Positions 53,812 to 63,764 of a stretch of 64,000 bases of DNA are shown piece by piece. The notes under the pieces were generated by a model, which saw only the letters and a program-made list of their open reading frames with translations, did not search any database and was not told the DNA's origin. This stretch comes from Sphingobacterium oryzagri. GTDB lineage: Bacteria; Bacteroidota; Bacteroidia; Sphingobacteriales; Sphingobacteriaceae. Each line of letters begins with the position of its first letter. The first letter of the stretch is position 1. Location of the stretch: contig NZ_CP117880.1 in the NCBI RefSeq assembly GCF_028736175.1, positions 1,054,001 to 1,118,000 of the forward strand. Reading direction: 5' to 3'. Both the position numbers and the translations under genes were made by a program.

Positions 53812-54357
53812 CCAGCAAGTGATTACTTATCGCGAGCAAGTGATTACTTATCGCCAGCAAGTGATTACTTATCGCCAGCAAGTGATTACTTATTGCCAGC
53901 AAGTGATTACTTATCGCGAGCAAGTGATTACTTATCGCGAGCAAGTGATTACTTATCGCGAGCAAGTGATTACTTATCGCGAGCAAGTGATTACTTATCG
54001 CCAGCAAGTGATTACTTATCGCTGGCAAGTGATCACTTATTGCCAGCAAGTGATCACTTATTGCCAGCAAGTGATTACTTATCGCCAGCAAGTGATTACT
54101 TATTGCCAGCAAGTGATTACTTATCGCTGGCAAGTGATTACTTATTGCCAGCAAGTGATTACTTATTGCCAGCAAGTGATTACTTATCGCCAGCAAGTGA
54201 TTACTTATCGCCAGCAAGTGATTACTTATTGCCAGCAAGTGATTGCTTATCGCCAGCAAGTGATTACTTATTGCCAGCAAGTGATTACTTATTGCCAGCA
54301 AGTGATTACTTATCGCCAGCAAGTGATCACTTATAGCCAGCAAGTGATCACTTATTA
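53812..54357. repeat. Array of about 26 units of a 21-bp repeat
   Basis: The unit is GCCAGCAAGTGATTACTTATC with variants at a few positions (GCGAGC, TTGCCAGC, GCTGGC; GATTAC or GATCAC). Each unit contains the near-palindrome AAGTGATTACTT (perfect in AAGTGATCACTT). As 21 is a multiple of 3 and no frame has a stop, long frames appear on both strands with 7-residue repeats; these are not taken as genes. The array directly abuts the duplicated right end of the IS256-type remnant, whose duplication also has a 21-bp period. Confidence 0.92.
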
Positions 54358-54445
54358 CGAGGTACAGCGAATCAAGCTGGGTCCCGAGATCATCAAGTTA
54401 AAAGGAATTAGGTATTCTCCAAAAAAGTAAATGGTTGGCATAAAA

Positions 54446-54486
54446 AAAAGGAAAAGTCGTAGATTCTAAGACTTTTCCTTTTTTTT
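54446..54486. terminator. Terminator of the DUF3472 gene
   Basis: Stem AAAGGAAAAGTC / GACTTTTCCTTT with long A- and T-runs on both sides, 13 bp after the stop at 54499. Confidence 0.85.
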
Positions 54487-54498
54487 TGTAAAGTGAGA

Positions 54499-55713
54499 CT
54501 ATCTTACCACTTTAATTGTTTTGGCGGTAGCTTGCTTATTGAAAATGTCTGTAATGGTCAGACGGACATTGTAACTGCCTGTGGCTAACGTGTTATTCAA
54601 CGTATCGGCACGTTTTTCCGGCCTAATTAATTCTTTATTGGCAAGCACTATCCCTGTAGGGCCAAGTAACTCAATTTTATAACTCAACTGTGGCGAGCCG
54701 GTGTTATTAACTGCCCATGAAACAATGACTTTATTACTTTGGTATCGTGCGGATTCGCCGCTGCTGCTAAGTGCCGCTAGCGTAGGGGTAGACCCTTGAT
54801 TAGCTTGCTCCGGCAAATTTAGGGTACGACCTGTTCCAAAGGCTGCATCTGGTGTCACGGAGCCACCATGCTCCATAAAATGTGCATTTTCTGTATGATC
54901 ATATCCCGCATTGAAAGCACGGTCGAAATATCCATTACGACCGGCGTCGTTGGCGTTTGCTGAAAAATATCGACTTGTAGATTTCTCCCAAACATTGTCG
55001 ATACCTAAGTTCCAACAATCTTTAAAGAAAGCTTTGCGATGAAATCTCCCATCCCAAGATGGATTATCACCTACCCAGTTTTCAAGAAACGCACCATTGC
55101 CGACACCTAAGAGTCCGGATTCCGCTTGTCGGCCAATTGTAGATGTATGAAACCATTCTCCTGTTGCTTCATTGCGGATGAAGTTAGCGATGTAAATCTT
55201 TCCATTCTCCTTCCAGGAACGTAAAACCACATTGTACCAGGTGTTTAATTTCCATCCATAAGGGTTAACAGTTTTTTGTCCATCGCCCTCGCCGCCAAAG
55301 CGACTTGCCACTGTTGTAGGTGCTTTATAAGAATAAAAAGCATAGTTAGCAGCACTGGTGTTGAGATCCCATAACGATGCGATCAAGGTGTAAGGTGTAG
55401 GGGTGTTTTGATCGGGAGTATCCTGCAATCCAGCATAGCCCCCGTGATAATTATGTACCGAAAAGTACTCCGTCTTGGCAGTATTTGTAATTTTAATCTT
55501 GTGCATTTTCAGCACAGCATCTTTCTTAAACGTATAGACTAAATGTTGCGACGGCGCAGCGTTACTACCCGACAAATTTAGATTTGGTAAATCTTTCTCG
55601 CTTTGTGCGTTCGTGCGGTATCCATTCAGTTTTACCTCGGATACCGTACTTTTAGAACAGGAGAAACCCAATAAGGTCGTCAACAAGGTTGCGCATAATG
55701 TGGCTTTTATCAT
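54499..55713 (-). CDS. DUF3472 domain lipoprotein
   Basis: The 404-residue protein has a lipobox (TTLLGFSCSKS, Cys ~19). DUF3472 covers ~75-280: YFSVHNYHGGYAGLQDTP, ASLWDLNT, ASRFGGEGDGQKTVNPYGWK and TWYNVVLRSWKENGKIYIAN. A C-terminal b-sandwich (~310-404, ending RLTITDIFNKQATAKTIKVV) resembles an Ig/FN3-like module. It is probably a surface carbohydrate-related protein, often found near polysaccharide loci; activity unknown. It points away from the SusC/SusD operon across a 1.1-kb gap. Confidence 0.85.
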   Translation of the reverse strand: MIKATLCATLLTTLLGFSCSKSTVSEVKLNGYRTNAQSEKDLPNLNLSGSNAAPSQHLVYTFKKDAVLKMHKIKITNTAKTEYFSVHNYHGGYAGLQDTPDQNTPTPYTLIASLWDLNTSAANYAFYSYKAPTTVASRFGGEGDGQKTVNPYGWKLNTWYNVVLRSWKENGKIYIANFIRNEATGEWFHTSTIGRQAESGLLGVGNGAFLENWVGDNPSWDGRFHRKAFFKDCWNLGIDNVWEKSTSRYFSANANDAGRNGYFDRAFNAGYDHTENAHFMEHGGSVTPDAAFGTGRTLNLPEQANQGSTPTLAALSSSGESARYQSNKVIVSWAVNNTGSPQLSYKIELLGPTGIVLANKELIRPEKRADTLNNTLATGSYNVRLTITDIFNKQATAKTIKVVR

Positions 55714-56676
55714 AACTACAAGTTTTTAATATGTGGAAATTAGCAAGTATGACTCATGTTACAAAAAGTGTCATTATACTAAATTATTTATTAAATATCA
55801 TGTTCGCAACGTTCGTTTAAACGAAATCGATTGTGTAATATTTCTTGTAACAGTATGGAAATAGTGTAAAGCGATTTTTTACTTCATTAACATGAATGTG
55901 GGTCGATAAAAAGTTTGAAAAGGTCAAGCCTATCGTTTTAATCGATAAATAATTTCAAGTACAGCATAAGTATAACCTGGATTGAAATATAGAAACCCTG
56001 CGAGTTGATGATGCCTGAGAAGTGAAATATCAACGCGTGAGTCAAGTCGCGAGTATGCTAAGCAGTAGCTGTATAAGAGCTATCTACGTCTTTCCTAAAA
56101 TTACAACATACAATAATTAACAGGTGCGGTTTTGAGTTAATTTTCAATTTATTAACTCGCCAGGAGCTGTTAAGTGCAAATTCGTGCTATTATAGTCTAT
56201 AGACGAATGATGTCTGATCGTGAACGATAACCAAATCAGGCTAAGCTATTTTTAAACGTTTTTTACAGTGAAATTGTCTGCCCTTATATAACCGATACAA
56301 CCCGCTTTTTCCGATTGTAAATTTTCAGATTCTGATGATTGGCGTGCCATAGGGTTAATAAACAAACGTTTGCGTAAAATTACGCAAACGTTTTCGTGCA
56401 ATTGGCATAGTAGAAATGCCAAACATATATTCAATATTTGTTCAGGTAAAACGAAAGAATAGTTTGGTTTTATCCATGAGGATGAGCGCCTGTGTGATGC
56501 CTACGCTTTCTTCAGCTACTAACTTGCAATTGACCAATAGAAATTCATTTCTAGGATATTTTCGCTATGACGCTTGTTTGATTATGGCAGTCCTTGTTGT
56601 GTTGTTTTTTCAAAAATCAACCCCACTATCAAAAATGAATAACTATTAATTAACGTGACCTAATTTTATTAAACTG
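55714..56676. other. Long intergenic region upstream of the SusC operon
   Basis: About 960 bp with no supported gene; short frames at 56252-56434 (minus) and 56416-56649 (plus) lack any protein-like character. It contains a short palindrome TCGTTTAAACGA near 55813-55824 and a 30-bp inverted repeat at 56364-56393. The DUF3472 promoter should lie at its left end. Confidence 0.5.
56364..56393. promoter_or_regulatory. Perfect 14-bp inverted repeat, likely operator
   Basis: AAACGTTTGCGTAA / TTACGCAAACGTTT around AA. The AAACGTTTGCG half resembles LacI-family operators (AAnCGnTT). It is ~480 bp upstream of susC. No regulator gene is in the window; the role is inferred from symmetry. Confidence 0.55.
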
Positions 56677-56826
56677 ATGAAAAAACGCTTATGTTTTTTA
56701 GGTATGATCTTGCCGTCCGCTTGTGGCCTAATCGAGCTGTTTACGAACAATGTATTGATTATGCACTATCCAGCAATTGATGATAATATTGTCAACTCGG
56801 AACGAACATCACAAAAATTTCTTTAG
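56677..56826 (+). CDS. Possible small peptide upstream of susC
   Basis: A 49-codon frame starting MKKRLCFLGMILPSACGLIE, with a signal-like N terminus, 45 bp before susC. It may be a leader peptide, a lipoprotein scrap or chance; no family recognised. Confidence 0.25.
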   Translation: MKKRLCFLGMILPSACGLIELFTNNVLIMHYPAIDDNIVNSERTSQKFL

Positions 56827-56871
56827 CAACAACCTGATTGACTGACCGAATATACAACTAATCCTATCAAT

Positions 56872-59800
56872 ATGAATCTAAATCTACGTAGACTACATTG
56901 TAAGTTAAGAGCGTGCCAGTTGCTGCTCTTCATCTTAACATGCTGCAGTGCTGCAGCAATGGCCCAACAGCGTGTTACGGGTGTTGTTTCTGATGCGAAA
57001 GGCGCACTAAACTCCGTTTCTGTAAAATCGAAACAAAAAAATAGGGCGCTAACTGCAACCAATGCCAAAGGGCAATATGAAGTACAGGTCGATCCAGGCG
57101 ACGTTCTTATTTTCGAACTTATTGGTTACGAAAAGAAAGAAGTGCCGGTCGACAGCCGCAGTGTCATTCAAGTTCAAATGAATGAATCAGCTAACGCCAT
57201 TGCAGAAACAATTGTTACGGGATACACGACAATCGATCGAAAAAAGACAACCGGATCTATTTCCAGCGTCACCGCCAAGGATATCGAAAATTTACCGGCA
57301 GCCAGTGTAGATATCCTGCTACAAGGACGCTTGCCCGGCGTGAATGTGCAAAATTTTACCGGAATGCCCGGCGTGAAAACGTCTTTGGTTATCCGAGGCA
57401 ACGCAAATATACCGCGTTCGAATGATGATTTTAATACCGAGAACCTGACGAGCAATCCACTCTATGTGATTGATGGAATACCGATAGCCGATGATGAATT
57501 GCGTGCTTTTAACGTAACGGGAACCAACTTTTTAGCCAGTTTGAACGTCAATGATATCGAGTCGGTAGACGTCTTAAAGGATGCTTCTGCCGCTGCGTTG
57601 TATGGCGCTCGAGCAAATAACGGTGTTATTTTGATAAAAACTAAACGTGGAAAAATTGGTAACCCGCGCATTAGTGTTAATGCCTATCAAGGCTACGTAT
57701 CAAGGCCGGAAAAATTAAATACACTGTTGGGCAGAGCGGAGAGAAACCAAAAACTCGACCTTATCTACCGTTATGGTAATCAGCTGCAACAAGGGGCGAT
57801 ACCAACCATGTTAACCGATAGTCTAAACCCAGCATTTAATAATAACACGGACTATCAAGAGTTGTTTTTCCAACCCGGTAGTATACAAAACTATGATCTC
57901 TCCGTATCTGGTGGTACTGAATTTTTGAACTACCGAATTAGCGGAGGTATGTATGATGAGAAAGGTGTCGTTATCAATACGGGCTTTAGAAGATATTCAT
58001 TTACTAGTAATGTAAATTTTACACCGATCAAATCATTGGAAGTATTGACCAATTTTAAAGTTTCGACGACCGACCGTAAAGAGGGACGCGGTACGACCGA
58101 TTTAATCCGGAACAATACCTTTCAAAATGTCTTTGCAGTCAACCCTATTAACATGTATTCTTCCTTGTATTCATTATCAGGGACGGATCTTGATGGAATT
58201 TTAAACCCCTACGAGCATCAGCGTAATAAAAATATTAATGTCGATATAAGTGGTGTTGGCGAAGTGCGTTATACCTTTCTGCGTGATTTTAGAATCAGTA
58301 GCCGCAGTATTATCAATTTCTCTACGGCAAAGAGCGACTTCTTTTCGCCTACATACATGAATAGCGACAATCTGGCCTACGGAAAATCGACCTACACGCA
58401 GTTTAAGAAGTATTTGTTAACCAATAACTTGTTGTGGACAAAAACGGTAAACGAAAAGCATAACTTCACAGCGAATATTATCCATGAATTTGAAACGCGT
58501 GCTAACGAAGGGCTTTATTTACTAGGTAAAGGTATTCCCAATGACAATATCCAAGTTATCAAAGGAGTTACGAGTAATAACATTACCGGTAATTCCAATT
58601 TGTCTACGTATTCCAAGTTATCTTTCTTAGGTGCTTTCCATTACGACTATGATAACAGGTATTTGATCGATGGGGTTTGGCGTAAAGACGCTTCATCACG
58701 CTTCGGTTTAAACAATAAATGGGGAGACTTTCCTTCATTGGGTTTGGGATGGATTGTTTCGAACGAAAAGTTCGCTGCAAGTTGGAATTGGATGAACGAG
58801 TTAAAATTGCGAGGAAGTTGGGGTATTACGGGAGACGAGTCCAGTATCGGTGATAATGACCGTTATAATGCATACATTCCCGGGGATGGATCATACACGG
58901 GATCTGGAACCACAAATACCTACGGAGGCGGAACAGCAATTATTCCGGATTATCGAGGGATCACCAATGATAATATTACTTGGCAGGAAACGGCGACTTG
59001 GAACTTAGGTCTCGATGCTGCTCTCTTCTCCAATAGATTGTATTTCAATCTTGATGCCTATACGCGCGAAACATCTGGACAAATGTTAAGCATTACTATA
59101 CCGGAATATACTGGATACCTAAGTACATTCACCAATGCCGCAGCTGTTCGTAATTCAGGTATCGAAATAAATATTGGTGGGCGGGTGTTTCCAAACCACA
59201 GCGCTTTTCAATGGACACCATCTATCAACATGGCTTTTAATAAAAATATGGTCACTGCTTTGCCAAATGGCAATAGAGATATCTATTATGATCGTGCAGT
59301 ATATGTTGTTGGAATGCCACTCAATATGTATTACGGTTATTTGGTTGATGGAGCAATTAGTTCTGCGGACGATATTATGGTTAATCCGTATACAGGCACT
59401 GTAGGTAGTACTAAATGGGGTAATCTACGTCCAGGCTATGCTAACTGGGTTGATGTCAACGGAGATTATCGCATATCAGACGCCATCGGTGAAGATGACC
59501 GTACTTTTTTTGGAGATTCTAACCCTAAAGTTGTTGGCGGTTTTACAAACCTTTTCAGCTACAAAGATTTTTCTTTACAGATTTTGACCACGTTCACTTT
59601 AGGACGTGATATTATGAATCAATCTTTTGCGCAGCGTATGTCTAACAGCTTTTTCTATGCCAACCCATTTGACTTGGCAAGAAGATCTATTGGTGACTTA
59701 GAGCAATACAGTTATTGGAAAGAAGAAGGTGATGTTGCGCAATACCCCGCGTTTAATCCTTACCTAGCTTTGTATACCTGGCGAACTGGTCAGTCCATGT

Positions 59801-60051
59801 TTATGGAGCCAGGTTGGTATATCCGTATAAAAAACATCAACCTCACGTATCGATTCGACCCTAATAAGCACGCTTGGATGAAAAAATCAAAGCTTAACAC
59901 GCTTCGGCTGTATGGTACGATGGATAATGTCCTGATGTTTCAGGCATTCTCTGGAATCGATGCAGAGCGTGTCGATGGACAAGGTTACGATTTGGCAGAC
60001 GGCTATCCATTACCTTCCAAATTTACATTGGGTATTCAATTTGATTTTTAA
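56872..60051 (+). CDS. SusC/RagA-type TonB-linked outer membrane protein
   Basis: The 1059-residue outer membrane transporter has a signal peptide (LLLFILTCCSAAAMAQ), a CarboxypepD_reg-like domain (~34-105), a TonB-box-like IAETIVTGYTTIDRKKTTGS, the plug domain with LQGRLPGVNVQNFTG and the SusC signature DVLKDASAAALYGARANNGV, then a large barrel ending KFTLGIQFDF. SusC proteins import oligosaccharides or peptides with a SusD lid. It starts an operon with susD (11 bp), a fasciclin-like gene and a DUF5007-like gene. The ligand is unknown. Confidence 0.96.
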   Translation: MNLNLRRLHCKLRACQLLLFILTCCSAAAMAQQRVTGVVSDAKGALNSVSVKSKQKNRALTATNAKGQYEVQVDPGDVLIFELIGYEKKEVPVDSRSVIQVQMNESANAIAETIVTGYTTIDRKKTTGSISSVTAKDIENLPAASVDILLQGRLPGVNVQNFTGMPGVKTSLVIRGNANIPRSNDDFNTENLTSNPLYVIDGIPIADDELRAFNVTGTNFLASLNVNDIESVDVLKDASAAALYGARANNGVILIKTKRGKIGNPRISVNAYQGYVSRPEKLNTLLGRAERNQKLDLIYRYGNQLQQGAIPTMLTDSLNPAFNNNTDYQELFFQPGSIQNYDLSVSGGTEFLNYRISGGMYDEKGVVINTGFRRYSFTSNVNFTPIKSLEVLTNFKVSTTDRKEGRGTTDLIRNNTFQNVFAVNPINMYSSLYSLSGTDLDGILNPYEHQRNKNINVDISGVGEVRYTFLRDFRISSRSIINFSTAKSDFFSPTYMNSDNLAYGKSTYTQFKKYLLTNNLLWTKTVNEKHNFTANIIHEFETRANEGLYLLGKGIPNDNIQVIKGVTSNNITGNSNLSTYSKLSFLGAFHYDYDNRYLIDGVWRKDASSRFGLNNKWGDFPSLGLGWIVSNEKFAASWNWMNELKLRGSWGITGDESSIGDNDRYNAYIPGDGSYTGSGTTNTYGGGTAIIPDYRGITNDNITWQETATWNLGLDAALFSNRLYFNLDAYTRETSGQMLSITIPEYTGYLSTFTNAAAVRNSGIEINIGGRVFPNHSAFQWTPSINMAFNKNMVTALPNGNRDIYYDRAVYVVGMPLNMYYGYLVDGAISSADDIMVNPYTGTVGSTKWGNLRPGYANWVDVNGDYRISDAIGEDDRTFFGDSNPKVVGGFTNLFSYKDFSLQILTTFTLGRDIMNQSFAQRMSNSFFYANPFDLARRSIGDLEQYSYWKEEGDVAQYPAFNPYLALYTWRTGQSMFMEPGWYIRIKNINLTYRFDPNKHAWMKKSKLNTLRLYGTMDNVLMFQAFSGIDAERVDGQGYDLADGYPLPSKFTLGIQFDF

Positions 60052-60062
60052 GAAAAAGCATC

Positions 60063-61628
60063 ATGAAAACGAAAAAAATAATATGCAGAATCACCACGTT
60101 TGCTAGCTTATGCATGGCCTTACTGTTTTCCGCTTGCGAAAAGCAGTTGGAAAATGTCTTGATAAACGACACCTATAGCAACGTATACTGGAAAAGTCAG
60201 TCCGACGTCGAAGCGGCCTTAAATGGAACGTATTCTTTGTTTAGACGATCATTGACTACGAATCAGGCCTTCTTTGTGTGGGGTGATTTGCCGATCGGAA
60301 AGCTAATTACCAACGACAATACCAACCAATCGGGCATTTACAGTGGCAACTTTACGACCCCCTATCGGGAAGATGGTGTGCACAACTGGACAAATTGGTA
60401 TCGTATTGTAAATTTAGCCAATTTGCTTATTAAAAAGATTCCCGATATCCCGGAAAGTGCCTTTGTTGAAGGGCAAAAAAAGCAGCTTTTAGGGCAGGCC
60501 TATTTTATGCGTTCCTTAAGTTATTTCTACATGACGCGCGTTTGGGGCGATGTTCCCCTACAAATTGAGCCGGTAGAAACTGCTGAAGATGCGGTTATCA
60601 AGGGAACAACAGCGAGTTCCGAGATTTTGGACCTCGTCATCCAAGACGCGCAAAAGGCCTCGTCGCTAATGTCTTGGGAAAGTGTCGAGCAGTCTGGCCG
60701 CCGTAGAGCAAACAAAGGTGCGGCACTTGCGCTTTTGGCACATGCCACGGCTTTTCAAAACGATTATGCAAAAACAATTGTCTATAGCGACTCCCTAATC
60801 AATCAATCTGGATTATATGCGCTTCAGACAGGCGGAACCGTGAAGGATCTGTTTAAAACAGCAACTGCTAGGGAAAATATATTTGTTGTTACGGCGAAAG
60901 ACGCGGAAAATGAATCATCGGGTAACACGGGAAATTTATCGACGAATTCGATCATGTTTATCACCCTGAGCAATATAAGATACACAGGTTTTCCAATGGC
61001 TACACCGCTCTATTTTACAGATGCTACGCGCTACAATTCGCTGTATGATGCGCCAGCAGACCTCCGTAGGAATGATTTTTTTGAACAGTTTGACGCTGGT
61101 CCTGTCAATGCGGATAATGCGCAGGGAGTGAATCGTTATTCGCTAATAAAATATGCGAATTTCGTGTACCGTAATGCCGCAACTTTTAGCGATGTCCGTG
61201 CTGAAAGCAACATCATTATCTTTCGATTAGCAGACATCATGTTATTGAAGGCCGAGGCACTAAACTATTTAAATCGGGATGGCGAAGCTAGAGCTGCGGT
61301 TAACACGGTTAGAGCGCGCTCCAACGCTCCAGCACTCCATTCGACACTATCAGGGACGGCGCTATTGACCGAAATATTGAAGGAAAGACAGCGAGAGTTA
61401 ATAGGAGAGGGACATGCTTATTTTGATATCGTTAGGAATATTTGGAAAAGAAGTGGCAGCGCTGATTTTCGGTTTAATCCGTCTGCGTTATTACCTTGGA
61501 GTTTGGGCGGAACAAACACTAATGAAGATCGTTTTGCACTAAAGGGGTATCGCTTTCCTATTCACAATATTGCGCTTAATGCGAACAAAGAAATAACGCA
61601 AATCCCATATTGGATGGGAAGATATTAA
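60063..61628 (+). CDS. RagB/SusD family nutrient uptake lipoprotein
   Basis: This 521-residue lipoprotein (lipobox ALLFSACEKQ) is the surface lid of the SusCD transporter. Typical marks: VYWKSQSDVEAALNGTYSLF, RIVNLANLLIKKIPDIPE, GQAYFMRSLSYFYMTRVWGD and the C-terminal LLKAEALNYLNRDGEARAAV, NTVRARSNAP, LKERQRELIGEGHAYFDIVR. It binds substrate over the SusC barrel. Length and order are standard. Confidence 0.96.
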   Translation: MKTKKIICRITTFASLCMALLFSACEKQLENVLINDTYSNVYWKSQSDVEAALNGTYSLFRRSLTTNQAFFVWGDLPIGKLITNDNTNQSGIYSGNFTTPYREDGVHNWTNWYRIVNLANLLIKKIPDIPESAFVEGQKKQLLGQAYFMRSLSYFYMTRVWGDVPLQIEPVETAEDAVIKGTTASSEILDLVIQDAQKASSLMSWESVEQSGRRRANKGAALALLAHATAFQNDYAKTIVYSDSLINQSGLYALQTGGTVKDLFKTATARENIFVVTAKDAENESSGNTGNLSTNSIMFITLSNIRYTGFPMATPLYFTDATRYNSLYDAPADLRRNDFFEQFDAGPVNADNAQGVNRYSLIKYANFVYRNAATFSDVRAESNIIIFRLADIMLLKAEALNYLNRDGEARAAVNTVRARSNAPALHSTLSGTALLTEILKERQRELIGEGHAYFDIVRNIWKRSGSADFRFNPSALLPWSLGGTNTNEDRFALKGYRFPIHNIALNANKEITQIPYWMGRY

Positions 61629-61644
61629 TACAATTTGATCGACT

Positions 61645-62361
61645 ATGAAACTTTACAATAAACTTTTTTTGTTAGCGATGCTTTGTTTAGGCATGCTAGC
61701 ATCCTGTACGCAGGACAATATTATTGATGGAGGTGTCAGTGACCCAAAAGTGAATATGACAACCTACGATTATTTGAAAGCACACCCACGAGGTTTATTC
61801 GATACACTACTACTGATTGTCGATAGAGCTGAAATGAAGAATGTTATCAATAGCACAGGAACAATGTTTGCGCCAACGGACTACAGTATCAATGCGTACA
61901 TAACGGCAAAGCAAGCAGAAGCACGACGAATTGATGAACGACGTAATTTTAATTTAGACAGCCTGTTCAAATATTACAGTCCACAAATGCTACGGGATTC
62001 GATGTCGGCGTATTTTTTTCCGGAAACCATCACGCGCGACGGGCTGGATGCTAACGGAAAAATATTTCCTGCAACGCTCCGTCCTTACGATTTTCTAGTA
62101 ACATTGGAAGAACATACAAATGAAGATTATAATGCTGGCGGTCTCATTTCCCAAAGACCGAAGTTCATGTTCTTCAATCGGATAATCGGTGAAAAGGATA
62201 TCATTGTAGGCGGGGTAAGAAGAGACCCCTCTAACGATCCTGTAAAAGTAGATATGCGTATTTTATGTCAGACAACCGGGATAATTTCTACCACAGGCAT
62301 TATCCATGTATTGGATAATAGCCATGTCTGGTCAAGAAGTCTTAAACTAAACATTAACTAA
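61645..62361 (+). CDS. Fasciclin domain lipoprotein
   Basis: A 238-residue lipoprotein (MLASCTQDN lipobox). Residues ~35-232 form a fasciclin-like domain: YLKAHPRGLFDTLLLIVDRA, GTMFAPTDYSINAYI (the TxFAPTD motif) and the closing TTGIISTTGIIHVLDNSHVW. Such proteins accompany SusC/SusD pairs in Sphingobacteriaceae and may help bind the substrate on the surface. It is 16 bp after susD. Confidence 0.85.
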   Translation: MKLYNKLFLLAMLCLGMLASCTQDNIIDGGVSDPKVNMTTYDYLKAHPRGLFDTLLLIVDRAEMKNVINSTGTMFAPTDYSINAYITAKQAEARRIDERRNFNLDSLFKYYSPQMLRDSMSAYFFPETITRDGLDANGKIFPATLRPYDFLVTLEEHTNEDYNAGGLISQRPKFMFFNRIIGEKDIIVGGVRRDPSNDPVKVDMRILCQTTGIISTTGIIHVLDNSHVWSRSLKLNIN

Positions 62362-62374
62362 TAGATCAAGAATT

Positions 62375-63439
62375 ATGAAACGGCTATTTAATTTATTCAT
62401 AAATATGCTTCTGCTATTACTATTGGCAAACATTACGGCCTGTAAAAAAGTGGAAGTAGGCTATTTAAGCGAAAACTTACGTTACGGATCAAATCCAATT
62501 TCTGTCGATCGTGGTGTCTTTAAATTAAACACGGGGATTATTCCCGACAACTCGACTCCGCCTTTCAAAGTTACGTTAGTCAATGTCCGCAATAAAACAA
62601 CGGGCATGCGCGAAGAGTCTTTTTTTAAGGAAAGTCCGATCACAACTTGGAAAGAGAGGTATAATCCCGTCACCGACACAACGTTGGCACTCATAAATGC
62701 AAAGCGGACGACGGAAAATTCATTGCCACTCCTTGTTTTGGAAAAAAGTGGTCAGTTGGTATTTACGCAAGCAACAGAAAGCGTGCCTGCAGGCGAATAT
62801 TTATTAGATCTTGAAATCGAAAATTCAAGTGGAAAGAAGAGATATGATGGCATTACCACCATAAAAATGAATAATCCAGTAACTTTTGAACATATCAATG
62901 CTCCCTATTTCATTTTGGTAAATCCTAGTAACGGCAATTCGGTTCGGTATCCGCATGATGTCGATTGGTTTGACGTTACTAAGCAGCAGAGCGGCAGTAT
63001 AAAATTTAATATCACGAGAAATGCAAATGGTCCAAATCAAATTATTTTAAAAGTGTACGACAAAAACGGCGAACTATTCCCGGGAAGAGCATTAGAGAGA
63101 AGACCTAGCGGAAACACCTTTTTAAATACAATGTCCACATTTGCTTATAAAACTACCGTTACAGACACCGCGGTTATCTACGACTATGCTCAAGCTCGTT
63201 TTCCAGATCTATATTGGGATTCGCAGACCAATGGTATCCTTTCTTATTACCGTATATATGATCAATGGATAGAAAATGTAGATTACGTAGATTCTTGGAA
63301 TCCGCCAAATAGCGTCACATATAAAACAGATCCGAAACCCTATATTTTACAGATCAGGTTTGGTCTGAAATTTAATTTACCCGGAACGTATATTTGTGAA
63401 ATGCATTTGAGAGCCAAGAAAAAGGCAGGTATGCAATAG
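62375..63439 (+). CDS. DUF5007-like lipoprotein of the SusCD operon
   Basis: The 354-residue lipoprotein (LLLANITACKKVEVG, Cys ~23) has b-rich repeated modules with no catalytic motif. Position after a fasciclin gene and the pattern VEVGYLSENLRYGSNPISVD suggest the DUF5007 group of surface proteins; the family name is tentative. It probably binds the substrate of the SusCD pair. It is last in the operon, followed by a terminator. Confidence 0.7.
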   Translation: MKRLFNLFINMLLLLLLANITACKKVEVGYLSENLRYGSNPISVDRGVFKLNTGIIPDNSTPPFKVTLVNVRNKTTGMREESFFKESPITTWKERYNPVTDTTLALINAKRTTENSLPLLVLEKSGQLVFTQATESVPAGEYLLDLEIENSSGKKRYDGITTIKMNNPVTFEHINAPYFILVNPSNGNSVRYPHDVDWFDVTKQQSGSIKFNITRNANGPNQIILKVYDKNGELFPGRALERRPSGNTFLNTMSTFAYKTTVTDTAVIYDYAQARFPDLYWDSQTNGILSYYRIYDQWIENVDYVDSWNPPNSVTYKTDPKPYILQIRFGLKFNLPGTYICEMHLRAKKKAGMQ

Positions 63440-63764
63440 AATACGTCAACAATGCAGGATATTAATTCACATTTCCTGTAGGGGCAAAGTTTTTATACTA
63501 TTTTTTTTCAACGGAGTAGGAAATATTTTTTTTCTACTCCGTTTTGTTTGTAAACGTCCTACCTTGCTAATTACATTAGGAGCTGTTTAAAAATAACGTA
63601 GACGAACGAACGATTAAAGGAAATTTCATCTTAACCAGTCGCTTAAAAAAAATCGCAAAAAAATCATCGAATAAATGGGGTTGTCTGTGTTTTTGGTTGA
63701 TAACTAGCTCGTTAAAAGCTGTTAAAAAATAATTTTTCACGGGATAAATGATCAAATTTATTAC
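63440..63764. other. Intergenic region after the SusCD operon
   Basis: 325 bp with the operon terminator at 63511-63545 and the promoter region of the next gene; a minus-strand 130-codon frame here (63576-63968) is opposite the real gene and not accepted. Confidence 0.6.
63511..63548 (+). terminator. Terminator of the SusCD operon
   Basis: Arms ACGGAGTAG / CTACTCCGT around an A/T-rich loop, then TTTTG. Confidence 0.7.

Noticed and set aside
53812..54357. CRISPR array
   Set aside because: Units are contiguous 21-mers without unique spacers, and no cas genes are present.
53723..54430. Three long frames with 7-residue repeats over the 21-bp array (both strands)
   Set aside because: They arise because the 21-bp unit is a multiple of three and stop-free; starts are TTG/GTG within the repeat and there is no ribosome site or conserved flank.
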